A DNA stretch of 64,000 bases from Tricholomella constricta. Its lineage: Eukaryota > Basidiomycota > Agaricomycetes > Agaricales > Lyophyllaceae. The notes beneath the pieces are model-generated. The model saw only the letters and a list, made by a program, of their open reading frames with translations, was not told the DNA's origin and made no database searches. The stretch lies in NCBI GenBank assembly GCA_013368375.1, contig JAACJP010000024.1:310001-374000 (forward strand), in the 5' to 3' direction. How positions within the stretch are numbered: position 1 is the stretch's first letter; every line of letters begins with the position of its first letter. Made by a program: the position numbers and the translations under genes. Below are positions 1 through 9,350 of the stretch, in pieces.

Positions 1-171
1 GTCCGCTGACCGGGAGCGTTAGTCCATAAGACGCGTCTTTCTGAGCGCCCCCAGCCATGTGAGCAGTTGTAGGTCCCAGGTTCAAAGTCAAGACACGTCA
101 TTTGGCTGCGGCCTAAATTGGCCTTGTGAGGTTTGGCAGCGTTTGCCACGCGATTCCGGTGTCTTTACGAG
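1..171. other. Left flank of the retrotransposon insertion, no gene seen
   Basis: This is host DNA to the left of the LINE insertion. I see no conserved coding frame. A short stretch near 79-90 resembles the B box of a tRNA promoter, but no T-stem or acceptor stem pairs around it, so I do not call a tRNA or SINE. Confidence 0.4.
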
Positions 172-186
172 TTCCCGGTGTACATT

Positions 187-188
<2 letters not shown>
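172..188. repeat. Left target-site duplication of the LINE
   Basis: The 17-bp sequence TTCCCGGTGTACATTTC here is repeated exactly at 8322-8338. The two copies bracket the retrotransposon, and this copy abuts the poly-T tract. Direct repeats of this length are the expected result of target-primed reverse transcription, and the perfect identity suggests a recent insertion. Confidence 0.93.

Positions 189-248
<60 letters not shown>
189..248 (-). repeat. Poly-A tail of the LINE (poly-T on the plus strand)
   Basis: Sixty consecutive T residues follow the left target duplication directly. On the element's strand this is the 3' poly-A tail. Such a long uninterrupted homopolymer decays quickly, which supports a recent insertion. 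Confidence 0.93.
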
Positions 249-250
<2 letters not shown>

Positions 251-437
251 TGGTACTTTAATGGAAGGCGACAACTATCAAACGCTAGCCTCGCCTCCCG
301 GTAGGGTTTGGCGGGGGTTTGCACCCCGCATAGATGGATATATTCAATCAGTAGGGGAGACCACTCCGGGGAAATGTTCTTCGCACGCAACTCCTCAGGG
401 GAGGCAGTGTGGGACTTGAGATTGGTCCGGCAGCCGG

Positions 438-3400
438 TTAGGGCTGTCGGTTCCGCCCTGGCGGGCGGGCCGCACTCACACCCACTAAAACCCCGGTTCT
501 AAGATATGTCCAGTTTGCTGGTAGGGTATCCTCTCTCTGGAGGGTTCCTTTCCATGTGCTTAGTACTAGGGGGGAGCGTAGCGCTTTCCTCCCATATCTA
601 TTCCTGTCTGTCATTAGGCAATCGAGTTTAAGCCTCGTATTGATGGCGTGTACCCACTTGTTTCTTACCTCGTGGATGGTGTGTTTTTTCTCGGGGTCTG
701 CCTCTCGGGCGATCTTCCACTCACACCTTAGTTTCCAGATAAGGTGGGCCGACTCAGAGAGAATAATTGTGTAGAACCTGCTACACCCGGGGTCTGCTTT
801 TTGGTTTTGGTTTTTGAAATTTGCCGCACCACATCCTAAAATTGTCCCGAAGGTTAGATTTACCTGTGGTACTTTTCGCTTATCGAGGATATCCTTTACG
901 AGGGGCCAGATCACGGATTGGCCTGTGTTTTGGCACTCTGTGAGGATGTGTTCCATGGACTCTTCCACCCCGCAGTCATGGCAGATCCCTCTCGTCTCGA
1001 AATTTGGGATATTGTCCCAGTACTTCCCGCATTTATACGCGTTGTGCATCGTTTTCCACAGGTATGCGGCGATATTTTTCGATATGTGTTTATTTTTCAG
1101 TGATCTCCAGATGTTTGCGTCCGTGGGCATGGTTCCGGTGGCTTCGAAAACGGCGTGGCGGGTCATGTCAAGGTTGATTGTTGTGCCCCGGCGAGGTTTT
1201 GGTTTCTTCTTTTCCAGGATGCCCTTGTACAGTAGGGCTTGCGTCGTTTTTGACAGTTTGGCCCCTGACACGTCAAAGGGCTTAGGGATTGTCAGGTCGA
1301 TCTCATCCGGGTCGTCTTTCATTGCTCCTACATTTGCTAGAAGGTCTGCTCCGTCGTTTCCTATGTCGCCGCTATGTCCCTTAACTTTTTGGAAGAAAGT
1401 CTTTCCCGGTCTTTGGCGTAGGGTGGCTACCGTGGCGCGGAGGACGTGTTGATTTGCGATACCTATCCAACCTTTGTCTTCCCATGTTGGTAGGTTTTTA
1501 GTCAGTCCATCGATGACTATCTGTGAGTCGCTTCTAATGATCAGTGTTTCTGCCGGGTCTGCATTCTGTGCTGCGACCAGGATTGCTACCGCTTCTCCGG
1601 CGTTGTTCGTTTGTTCGAGGTGGTTGGGGAGTCTTACGCTGGTGTTTCGTACATCGTTTTGGCCGTACCAGATTCCGCTACCTGCTCTGGCGTTTTCACA
1701 TCCATTGTTTATACAGGAGCCATCGGTGTACACGATTGTTTCCCCCCCTTGGGGATCGTTTGACTGGATGGTTTGTTCGTTGGTGATGCTGGCGGGGTCG
1801 ACGAAAATGCGGAAGCCTTCCGCTAGAGTGCCGGTCGTCTGGAGACTTTTATTGAAGGCTATTGGTCGCATCTGTTCTCCGGTTTGTAGGTTTTCTCTGG
1901 GTTCATGGTGCTGGGTTTGGTTTGCGGCTATCCTTGGGTCCCATCTTGGGTCTAGGCAGTCTAGGGATTTCAGTGCGGCCGCTCTGCATTTTATGGGGTT
2001 CTCGCAGCCCATACGCCGTGTTGTTTTGCACGTTTGGCAGGCGCAGTTTCGTCTTAGCTTGTGTCTAGGAGGTAAGTCTTCCAATGCATATCGGCTCATG
2101 TCTCCTGTTGTAATTATGCCGTGGTTAGCTCTCTGGCATTTTGCCCATGTGTCGTTGTTCAGAAGTTTCTTGGTGGGTGATACTCCGATGTGGTGCCATA
2201 TGGGCATCTTTTGTTTGATGTCTTCAGAGGGGTCCTTCGGGGGGAAAGCCAGGCCGTGTTTTTTCGCGGCTCCCAGCATACTTCTTAGGGTGGGGGGAAG
2301 GGACGTATTTCCTTCTCTGAGTTTCGAGGACCAGTCTTGTATGAACATTGTGACGAGCGCCTTGTCGTCTCTGCTTCGCCGGCTGGTTGTCGCATTGCTC
2401 AGGTATCTTTCGTCGGCCACTTTCGCCCAGCGTGGGCGATTTTCGTCTAGTTGGAGGTATGATTTGAGCTTAGTGAGTTCTATTGCTTGGTTTCTAGTCT
2501 TTATGTCGAGGACTTTCTTGCCCCCGCGTGTGATGGGGAGGCTCATAGTCTCGGTCCCTACTGCTGGGGTACTATCGGAGTTCCACATGAAGGTACGTAT
2601 CATTTTGTCTAGTTTACCTTCTACCGGTTTGGGCATGCCCTGGACCCTCGCTTTAAATTGGGAACGGCCTCCCGCCTCCATGGTTATAATGGTTCCTCTT
2701 CCATTTTGTGTAGGATGGCTTTTGTCCCACCTCTCGAGTGCAAGCTGGATTTTCTCCAGCGTGGGCGTCCAGATATTTGCGTTTTCGATTTTATTTCCTA
2801 TGAAGGCTCCTAGGATCCGGACTGGTACACCGTCTGCTGCGATGTGTATGTGTTCCGGGATGGGTTCTTCTGTTGCGGACATCTTCCTGTTTTCTACGAG
2901 GTTTCTTCGGTACTCCTCCGAACCCATCGGTATGATCGTGGTTTTATTTAGATTGAATTTGGCCCCTGATACACGACACCATTTATTTAGGATATTCTCG
3001 AGGTCAGTGAAGCTATCGTATTCCGATAAGTATACTGTTGTGTCGTCTGCGAAGAGGGTTGTGAGGAGGCGTTCAGCGTCTCCTTTAATCTTGTAGCCTG
3101 TGAGGGAGGAGTTACGGAGCGAGGCTGCTAGGGACTCGATGGCCAGATTAAAGAGGAGGCAGGAGAGTGAATCTCCTTGTCTGACTCCTCTGGTTACTCG
3201 GTAAGGAGAACTTATCTCTCCGTTGAGAATAACGACCGTTTCAGCATGTTTATATAGGGATTTCACGGTTGTGATGAAATTTTCGGGGAAGTCGAATTTC
3301 TTAAGGGACGCCCACAGGAAATCGTGGTTTATCTTATCGTAGGCTTTTTCCTGGTCCAGGCAGATTAAAGCTCCGTTATCTTGGTCTGCTTCGCATCTAT

Positions 3401-5669
3401 CGAGCATGAGTTTTGCTAGTTCGGTCTGGTCTTCGAGGCGTCTGCCTTTCATGAAACCTGCCTGGTCGGGGTGGATGAGGGCTGGTACCACTTCTGAGAG
3501 CCGAGTGGTGAGTGCCCGGGTGAAAATTTTGTAGTCGGTGTTGAGGACCGTTATGGGTCTGTAGTTGCTAATATCTGTTCTATCGTTCTTTTTATATATA
3601 GGGCACATCCAGCCTTGGGAGAAATCGGTGTTTTCCTCCATGCCCTCGGTCTCGATATCGTTGAAGAGAGCGGCCATGATTCCGACAATGTCAAAGGCTC
3701 TTTCTTCGTTCTTTACATCTCTGTCGTGTGTGTCTAGCATGGCTTTCCACAGCTCATGGGGGATACCATCCATTCCGGGCGCTTTCCCGTTCGGGAGGTC
3801 TTTAATGGCTTTACGTATCTCATCTTTGCCTGTTATGTCGCCCATTTTTGTATGCTCTGCTTCCGTGAGCTTTGCCTTGAGGTTCCCTAGTATTTGGGCT
3901 GTTTCTCGTTCGGTATTGTCATTCGGGGCTAGGCCTTCTTGCTGGAGGTCATGGTGGTACTGTCTCGCTGTTTCTGCCATTTCGGAGGATCGTCTGGTGT
4001 AGGTCGGGGGGTTGCTCTGGGGGATCTGGAGGGCGGCAATTGTGTCCCGTGGCGTCTTTTCTTTATTCATTTGTATCCAGTGTTTAGACATTGTTTCGTT
4101 TTCTATACGGCACTTGGCTGCTAGGTTGTCCCTGGTTTTTGTATGTCGTAGGCTTTCAAGTTGTTTCAGTTCCTCTTCCAGGATTGCTTGTGTGAGGATT
4201 AGCTCGTCCCGGGGAGAATTTGTGTCGTTTGTAGTTATGTCTATTTTGGACTTACATTCCTCAATTTTACGGTCTAGTTTGGAGGTTTCGGTCTTTGCTC
4301 TCCGTATGAAGAAGGCTCTGGTTTGGTCTTTGAATATTTTCCACTCTGTTTGTGGGTTGTTTCCGTTTGTTCTGTTTGCTGTACTCGCTTCAAATTTATC
4401 GCTGAAGGCGAGGCAGGTCTTTTTGTAGTCTCTCATCACATTTTTGTTTTTCAGGAGGAAGAGTGGTATTTGTTTACGGCCTTTTCCAAGGTAGACGTTT
4501 CGATAGTCGAGAAATTCCATTGAGACCATTTTGTGGTCAGTACTAATTCCGGTTTGTTCTATTTTCCAGTTAAAGCTTCTCTTTAGGATTTTTTCGGTGA
4601 CATAGATCCTGTCTATTCTAGAGACAGTTGTTGTGCGGCCCATACGGAAGGTGTGATCGATAGTTGTTGGGTGAGTCTGTCTCCAGCCGTCTAGTAGTCT
4701 GAGGCAGTTTTTTAGATCTAGGAGCGCCTCAGTTTGTGGTCCATGGTCCTCGTGGGGTGGGAATCTATCGAGGGAGTCTTCTACCATGTTGAGGTCTCCC
4801 AGTAGGATGTCTGGTTTCGTTCTATTCCTCGTTTGGTAGGAGTTGTTAATGGTGGCCCAGAAAACTGCGTTTTCCGATGGTGTATTGGGACCGTATACCG
4901 CTAGGATCTTTGTGATGGCGCCTTCGCGCCATGGTAGCTCTATCTGGAGGGCTCTCCCTGGAACTATGTCCCTAGTGCTAGCTTCCCTCCACTTTGTTGT
5001 TCTTTTGTTGAGTATGATAGCTACGCCCTTCGCGTTAGGGGAGTCTTCCGCCTGGCTTATGATAATGTGCATATGCTTATCGAATTGGGTCTGTAGAAGG
5101 TCTCTCCTGGCCTCGTTGAGGTGTGTTTCTTGTACTGCGAGCACGTCTATTCTGTTGTCCCTTATCAGTTGTCTTATATGCTGCCATTTCTCTCTTGTTG
5201 TGCTGGAGCCCCCCCCTTTTATATTGAGGCTGGCGACCTTAAGTGATCCTCTTACTGTCTTTTTCCCGGTGCTGCTTGGGGGGTTTTGGTTTGGGGGGTC
5301 GCCTAGGCGTCCCCTCGTTCCTTCATTCGTTTGGTTTGGGTTTACATTTGTCGGGTTTCCGGTGCCGTCTTCGTCATTTCCGTTTATAGGGAGGCCCTCG
5401 TCCTCGTCAGTTCTGACAGTTTGCCCTTCGTCAGCCTGGGGGCGTGCCTGTTCCGTCTCGGAGGGTCTTCCGTCCGCAACATCGTTACTACTACTACTGC
5501 TGTGTCCGCCTGCAATCTCCCTGAGATCGTCATTAGAGGTGCGATCGGCGGGGGGACCACGTCCTCTTCCGATTTCGAGGGGGCCTAAACCGTTATACCG
5601 AGAAAGAAATACCGTGGGGGGGGGGTTTGTGTTTGTGTTAGTGGTCTGTATGGAGGCTTTTCCGACGTT
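438..5669 (-). CDS. LINE ORF2: endonuclease, reverse transcriptase, RNase H
   Basis: This is the enzyme of the retrotransposon, which nicks the target and copies the element RNA. The frame is open from 5669 to the TAA at 438-440. Counting from 5144, an endonuclease/exonuclease/phosphatase fold shows LAVQETHL near residue 1, GDLNM near 115 and TDHKM near 200. The reverse transcriptase has the catalytic FADD near residue 700. An RNase H domain starts with VYTDGS near 1140 and continues with conserved E, D and D residues. A C-terminal zinc cluster begins CHDCGVEES near 1385. The endonuclease fold already begins upstream of 5144 (KVASLNIKGGG), followed upstream by an acidic, serine-rich leader. 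No in-frame ATG exists between 5144 and the TGA at 5670-5672, so the true start is unknown: reinitiation, readthrough, frameshift at the C10 run (5616-5625) or splicing are all possible. Confidence 0.9.
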   Translation of the reverse strand, partial: NVGKASIQTTNTNTNPPPTVFLSRYNGLGPLEIGRGRGPPADRTSNDDLREIAGGHSSSSSNDVADGRPSETEQARPQADEGQTVRTDEDEGLPINGNDEDGTGNPTNVNPNQTNEGTRGRLGDPPNQNPPSSTGKKTVRGSLKVASLNIKGGGSSTTREKWQHIRQLIRDNRIDVLAVQETHLNEARRDLLQTQFDKHMHIIISQAEDSPNAKGVAIILNKRTTKWREASTRDIVPGRALQIELPWREGAITKILAVYGPNTPSENAVFWATINNSYQTRNRTKPDILLGDLNMVEDSLDRFPPHEDHGPQTEALLDLKNCLRLLDGWRQTHPTTIDHTFRMGRTTTVSRIDRIYVTEKILKRSFNWKIEQTGISTDHKMVSMEFLDYRNVYLGKGRKQIPLFLLKNKNVMRDYKKTCLAFSDKFEASTANRTNGNNPQTEWKIFKDQTRAFFIRRAKTETSKLDRKIEECKSKIDITTNDTNSPRDELILTQAILEEELKQLESLRHTKTRDNLAAKCRIENETMSKHWIQMNKEKTPRDTIAALQIPQSNPPTYTRRSSEMAETARQYHHDLQQEGLAPNDNTERETAQILGNLKAKLTEAEHTKMGDITGKDEIRKAIKDLPNGKAPGMDGIPHELWKAMLDTHDRDVKNEERAFDIVGIMAALFNDIETEGMEENTDFSQGWMCPIYKKNDRTDISNYRPITVLNTDYKIFTRALTTRLSEVVPALIHPDQAGFMKGRRLEDQTELAKLMLDRCEADQDNGALICLDQEKAYDKINHDFLWASLKKFDFPENFITTVKSLYKHAETVVILNGEISSPYRVTRGVRQGDSLSCLLFNLAIESLAASLRNSSLTGYKIKGDAERLLTTLFADDTTVYLSEYDSFTDLENILNKWCRVSGAKFNLNKTTIIPMGSEEYRRNLVENRKMSATEEPIPEHIHIAADGVPVRILGAFIGNKIENANIWTPTLEKIQLALERWDKSHPTQNGRGTIITMEAGGRSQFKARVQGMPKPVEGKLDKMIRTFMWNSDSTPAVGTETMSLPITRGGKKVLDIKTRNQAIELTKLKSYLQLDENRPRWAKVADERYLSNATTSRRSRDDKALVTMFIQDWSSKLREGNTSLPPTLRSMLGAAKKHGLAFPPKDPSEDIKQKMPIWHHIGVSPTKKLLNNDTWAKCQRANHGIITTGDMSRYALEDLPPRHKLRRNCACQTCKTTRRMGCENPIKCRAAALKSLDCLDPRWDPRIAANQTQHHEPRENLQTGEQMRPIAFNKSLQTTGTLAEGFRIFVDPASITNEQTIQSNDPQGGETIVYTDGSCINNGCENARAGSGIWYGQNDVRNTSVRLPNHLEQTNNAGEAVAILVAAQNADPAETLIIRSDSQIVIDGLTKNLPTWEDKGWIGIANQHVLRATVATLRQRPGKTFFQKVKGHSGDIGNDGADLLANVGAMKDDPDEIDLTIPKPFDVSGAKLSKTTQALLYKGILEKKKPKPRRGTTINLDMTRHAVFEATGTMPTDANIWRSLKNKHISKNIAAYLWKTMHNAYKCGKYWDNIPNFETRGICHDCGVEESMEHILTECQNTGQSVIWPLVKDILDKRKVPQVNLTFGTILGCGAANFKNQNQKADPGCSRFYTIILSESAHLIWKLRCEWKIAREADPEKKHTIHEVRNKWVHAINTRLKLDCLMTDRNRYGRKALRSPLVLSTWKGTLQREDTLPANWTYLRTGVLVGVSAARPPGRNRQP

Positions 5670-6226
5670 TCAACCAATTGTCGGGCCTGGAACCATCCGG
5701 GTCGCCCTCGGGGGACTGCGTATACGGGGCTGATCTCTAATGCCTAGAAAAAAGGGGTCGGTCCCGTGGGGTACGCTTTGGCTTCTCAGCCACGGTTTGT
5801 CCTGGCCTAAATAGGCGCACCGTTGTTCCTGGGTCTGCCAGGGATAGTATATGGTGTGGCTTTCCTGTCGCGCCGGGGCGCCCAGTAAATGTGGGCCACA
5901 TACTATGGTGGAAATTGTGGTACTTTGATTTGCAAGTACGAGGCCCTCGTAGGCGGGTCTTTGCTGGACTACGTCTCTCTCTGGCTGGTTGGTACCATGG
6001 GTTTTATTGTAGAGAGAGAAAAGAGATTTTCTTAAGGGAGCGTGTGTACGGAGAGAAAGGGATAGCAACAGAGGAGAGGGGGGGAAAGAACCGCCGACTG
6101 TATGTATAGTAAGGAGAGTGGGAGCGGCGGCGCCGTTGTACAGTATAGGTGCATGTTGTGAGGGGGGGGGCTGTCAGGGGGGGGAGGTTAGGGAGAGAGT
6201 GTACGTGCTTCAGCAGGGTTATGGTA
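5670..6226 (-). other. Spacer between LINE ORF1 and ORF2
   Basis: This segment separates the ORF1 stop (6227) from the ORF2 frame. In the ORF2 frame there is an open stretch of about 130 codons from 6068 down to the TGA at 5670-5672. It has no conserved domain that I recognise, and its first in-frame ATG lies only a few codons before that TGA. It may be an untranslated spacer or part of an unusual ORF2 leader. Confidence 0.5.
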
Positions 6227-7914
6227 TTAGTACCCCCTGCCTCCTCGTGAGCCTCGGTATCCTCCTCTGCCTCCTTCATTTTGGTAGTCGCCGCGGCCTC
6301 TACCACGCCCTCGTCCCCTTCCTCTTCCCGCTCCCCTCGAGTTTTCGTGTGAGGCGTCTGCCGGTGGGGTGATCAGGGAGTGATTCCTTGCCCATCCAGG
6401 TGTCGTGGGGTAGGCGCAGTCTATGGTGCGATGGTCGCGGCCCTTGCAGATATTGCAGTGCAGGGGTTGGGTGATGGTGCCGGTGCCGTGGATTGTGGGG
6501 AAGGTAAGGGATTTGAGGCGGGATATCCAGGCGTCGTGGATGTCCGCACGGCGTGTGGGGGAACGGATATAGATGTTGAAGATGGTCGTTTCTTGGCCTT
6601 TGTAGGGGATTTTCCGGCTTCTTGCTTCAGTCGTGTCGAAGATCCAATTCAAGATCTCGTCCTGACTGAGGTCTTCGGGTATGGCGTCACGGTTGTTAAG
6701 GATGAAGATGCTGAGGCTCTCGACGGAGCGTAGTTTGTGTTTGATGGCCCGTTCGACAGTTCGGTTGGAGGCCTCCGAAGGCTCTAGGTATATGTTCTGC
6801 AGAGTGATAGCGAAGGGGGAGGGTGGGACAAGGTAGTTGATGGCAAAGAAAGTGACGGACGGGGATGACCAGCATCCCCGGTCTAGGAGTGCCGTGACTT
6901 GCGGTGGGGTGAGTCCCATGATAAGGTAGGGGTGTAGAGGTTTGTAGTCGGGTTCGCGCTTTTGTACTGGCAGAGCGTGGCCGACAAAAATTTCTTCTGA
7001 GTTGAAGGTTGTTCGAAGGAAGGTGGTAAGGGCGTTAACCCGGGTGGTGGCGTGTTCCACGACGTGGTCGTTCGCGATATATACAAGGATTTTGGGGCCC
7101 ACTTGGTCGTCCCACATCTGTTTCGTGTCCCGGTTGACGTATGAAAAGACATCCCGGGCGGTGATGCCGTGGATTGTGGGGAAACCCCCTGTGGGGGGTG
7201 GAAGGAGCGTCGGGACATGGTATGGGGCGGTGGGGAGGGCTGGCGCGTGCTGGGGGGGATCGGCTTGTGGCAGGGCGGGGTGATCGACCGCCATGTCGTG
7301 GGTGTGTGCAGGTGTGCCCTCCTGGGGGGCTCCGTGAGGGGCAGGGGAGGCCGGTGCGCTCCACTGGTATGGGGCGGGGCTGTTGTGGTCTCCATTAAGG
7401 TAGGGGTCGTTGCCGAAGAGCATGGGGGGGCCGGAGGGCCCCGCCTGTGCTAAGGCTACTTCCATCTGGGAGAAAGAGGGCAGTGGCATGAGGGGGGTGG
7501 TGGTGAGGTCCGGCTGGTTGGCTGGTAGAAGTTAGACACTGGAGAGCGGGTTAGGTGCAGTAGCGTACCTGCTGGTGCGGCACCACTGTCCTCGGTGTTT
7601 GACTTCTTTGACGGCCCGGGGCCGTTGTCTTCCGATTCGAAATCCTCCCTTTGACGTTTCTGGCCTGTGTGGGCGGTCTCCGTTCCTTTCCCTTTGTTCT
7701 TGGTGAAGTTGGGGAGCTTCTTCTTGGCTCGCATGGAGGCGGGGTGGTCGACCGTCATAGTCACGGCGCCTGCGGAGCCAAGGGCAGGGAAATGGAGGTC
7801 GGTAGGGGAGCCCGATCTGCTGTGGGTGAGGAGGAGGGTGGTAGTCTCGGGAGATGACTCCGCGTACTCGGGGGTGAGCACGGTGAAGGGGTTGTGGCTA
7901 GAGGCTGGGTTCAT
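6227..7914 (-). CDS. LINE ORF1: gag-like RNA-binding protein
   Basis: ORF1 products package element RNA. The main reading frame (7531 to 6227) encodes a region resembling fungal LINE gag proteins, then a single CCHC zinc knuckle, C-N-I-C-x4-H-x4-C, around 6425-6465, and a C-terminal Arg-Gly-rich tail that is probably RNA binding. An upstream frame from the ATG at 7914 carries a basic, nuclear-localisation-like stretch (RAKKK and QKRQR). The two frames differ. A predicted 47-nt intron at 7568-7522 joins them exactly in frame to give 546 residues. The alternative is a frameshift in the overlap (7531-7456), or translation from the ATG at 7489, giving a 420-residue protein with a separate small upstream ORF. 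The zinc knuckle and position make the gag assignment firm; the 5' structure is not. Confidence 0.78.
7522..7568 (-). other. Possible 47-nt intron in LINE ORF1
   Basis: On the minus strand a GTACGC donor follows the codons for AAPA, a CTAAC branch-like motif lies about 10 nt before a CAG acceptor, and removal joins the upstream frame to the gag frame without a shift. The length fits introns of neighbouring genes. Introns are not expected in elements that move through RNA, so this needs transcript evidence. Confidence 0.4.
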
Positions 7915-8321
7915 GGTGTGGTGTTCGGTAGCGGTTTATGCTGGGTAGTGTGGGTGGGTGGGATGGCCTCCGGGGAGGAGGGTGCGCCTTAAGAGGGCAG
8001 GGGGGCGTGGCTTTCCCTTTGTCCTTTGTCCTTTGTCTTTGTCTTTCCGGTCCTTTGACCTGGGGGGGGGGGGGTGGTTGTGCGTGTACTCAGCGTGTTT
8101 TGGCTGTGTGCGATATGTTTCCCCCGTCCTGGAGGTGTCTGAGGCATTGCGCCTGGTTGGGTGGAGGGAGTCGACTGGGGGTCGTCCAGGGCTTCATGTA
8201 CTGCCAGGTGGTGGTCGTAGACCATTCTCTAGCTCCGTGCACGATATTGCCCTGCCTTGACCCGCGCCTTTCGGCCGTGGGAAGAAACCATCTCATGGTG
8301 GTTTAGGGTCAAGGGGCTCCC
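7915..8321 (-). promoter_or_regulatory. 5' leader of the LINE, probable internal promoter
   Basis: About 400 bp precede ORF1 on the element's strand. Autonomous LINEs usually carry an internal promoter here; that role is inferred from position. A G13 run lies at 8062-8074. I see no coding potential. Confidence 0.45.
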
Positions 8322-8338
8322 TTCCCGGTGTACATTTC
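8322..8338. repeat. Right target-site duplication of the LINE
   Basis: This is the exact 17-bp copy of 172-188 and marks the 5' junction of the minus-strand element. It fixes the insertion point relative to the downstream gene, whose start codon is 139 bp further on. Confidence 0.93.
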
Positions 8339-8477
8339 GTGTTCATCTGTGTTCATCCTTCCGGGCGTGAACGCAAGTATCTCCTAGTGCCCTAGCCCTG
8401 TACTGGGCAGCGCCACTGCCTGTGAAAGTATAAGTCATAAATACTCAGATACATCTGCAGCCCGACTCTGTCCTACA

Positions 8478-9350
8478 ATGGCGAAGCAATTCCCCGCTCT
8501 CCCAGGCTTCTATTACTACTTCTTCCTGTATCTCGAACCACGTCAGTATATCTGCTTATTTATGCTCACAGGAGTTGAGACGGGATCTTGCTTGCAGTAT
8601 CAACGTTCGGGCCTGCCTTCACCTGCCTCTTTTACCCAGGAACTGCGTGGTTCTATCATGAGCTCGTCCCGTCCGCCGTCCCTCCACCAACTACTATCGT
8701 GGGCATGGAGGATCGAACAGTTGCAGCCGTATGGCAGCTAGCGAATGGTGAGTATTGAACCCCCTTGCCGAATTACTGACGCTCAATTTCCTGTGGCTTA
8801 GCGTATATGTTGTTGGGCCTGCTGCAATCCATCGGGTGGCGGGCTGTAAGGGACACCTTGTCTGATAAACCTGCGGTCCAGGAGCGTATCATCGGCGCCA
8901 GCATGGCCGCGCTCGCTTTTGCAGATGTGCGCCTCTTCCTTCCTCACGTTGTTCCTTGCATGAAAGTTCAAATCCTGATATACATGATATATACACAGGT
9001 GACACAGTACGTTGCTGATCTCGACGCCGGCATTCTAGATTGTGAAAGATGTATATGGTGCTGATTGTGTGATCGTGACAGCGTCATCGTCAGCCTCATT
9101 GCGGCGCCAGCGGACATCCGATTCGATTTTGCAAACTGGAACGCGATGTCCCATGGGAACATCACCGCGGTGATCGTCCTGTGCCTCGTCAGGTATGTGT
9201 TTCGCATGAACCTTCTTTCCATCCCTGCGAGGAGGTTGGCTGCTGATATTCCATATCTGTAGATTGGCGTGGTTTGCTGGAATCGGGCGGACACGGTATT
9301 ACTTTGGACAAGAACAGCCGAAGGATGGGAAGAAGAAGAAGAAGAGCTAG
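8478..9350 (+). CDS. Small multi-pass membrane protein, DUF7704-like
   Basis: Six exons can be joined: 8478-8541, 8598-8747, 8802-8926, an 8-nt microexon 8999-9006, 9082-9192 and 9263-9350, giving 181 residues and a TAG stop. The product has several hydrophobic segments, starting with PALPGFYYYFFLYLEPL, and a lysine-rich C-terminus. Motifs such as VWQLAN, ADVTH and the ending LAWFAGIGRTR match my recollection of an uncharacterised family of four-helix membrane proteins common in Agaricomycetes (DUF7704). The function is unknown. The microexon is inferred because it alone keeps the frame and gives the conserved Val-Thr-His. The start codon is the first ATG preceding the conserved proline/aromatic motif. 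The gene lies 139 bp downstream of the LINE insertion, so its promoter may be disturbed. Confidence 0.75.

Larger units (their letters stand above)
189..8321 (-). mobile_element. Full-length LINE (non-LTR retrotransposon), Tad-like
   Basis: An 8.1-kb element lies on the minus strand: 5' end near 8321, 5' leader 7915-8321, ORF1 7914-6227, ORF2 ending at 438, 3' leader 437-249 and a 60-nt poly-A tail (poly-T at 189-248). A perfect 17-bp target duplication flanks it. ORF2 carries apurinic-type endonuclease, reverse transcriptase, RNase H and a C-terminal Cys-His cluster in that order; this order with RNase H is known in fungal Tad-clade elements, so the clade is inferred from architecture, not phylogeny. 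ORF2 has no internal stops, so the copy may be young and possibly active. The start of ORF2 and the joining of ORF1 are unresolved. Its 5' end sits 156 bp from the start codon of the gene at 8478. Confidence 0.93.

Noticed and set aside
60..105. tRNA-like B box (GGTTCAAAGTC) in the left flank
   Set aside because: No paired T-stem, anticodon arm or acceptor stem can be folded around it, so neither a tRNA nor a tRNA-derived SINE is supported.
1474..3096. A 540-codon open frame on the plus strand opposite LINE ORF2
   Set aside because: It lies entirely antisense to the reverse transcriptase domain, whose conserved motifs are clear on the minus strand. The plus-strand translation shows no family resemblance.
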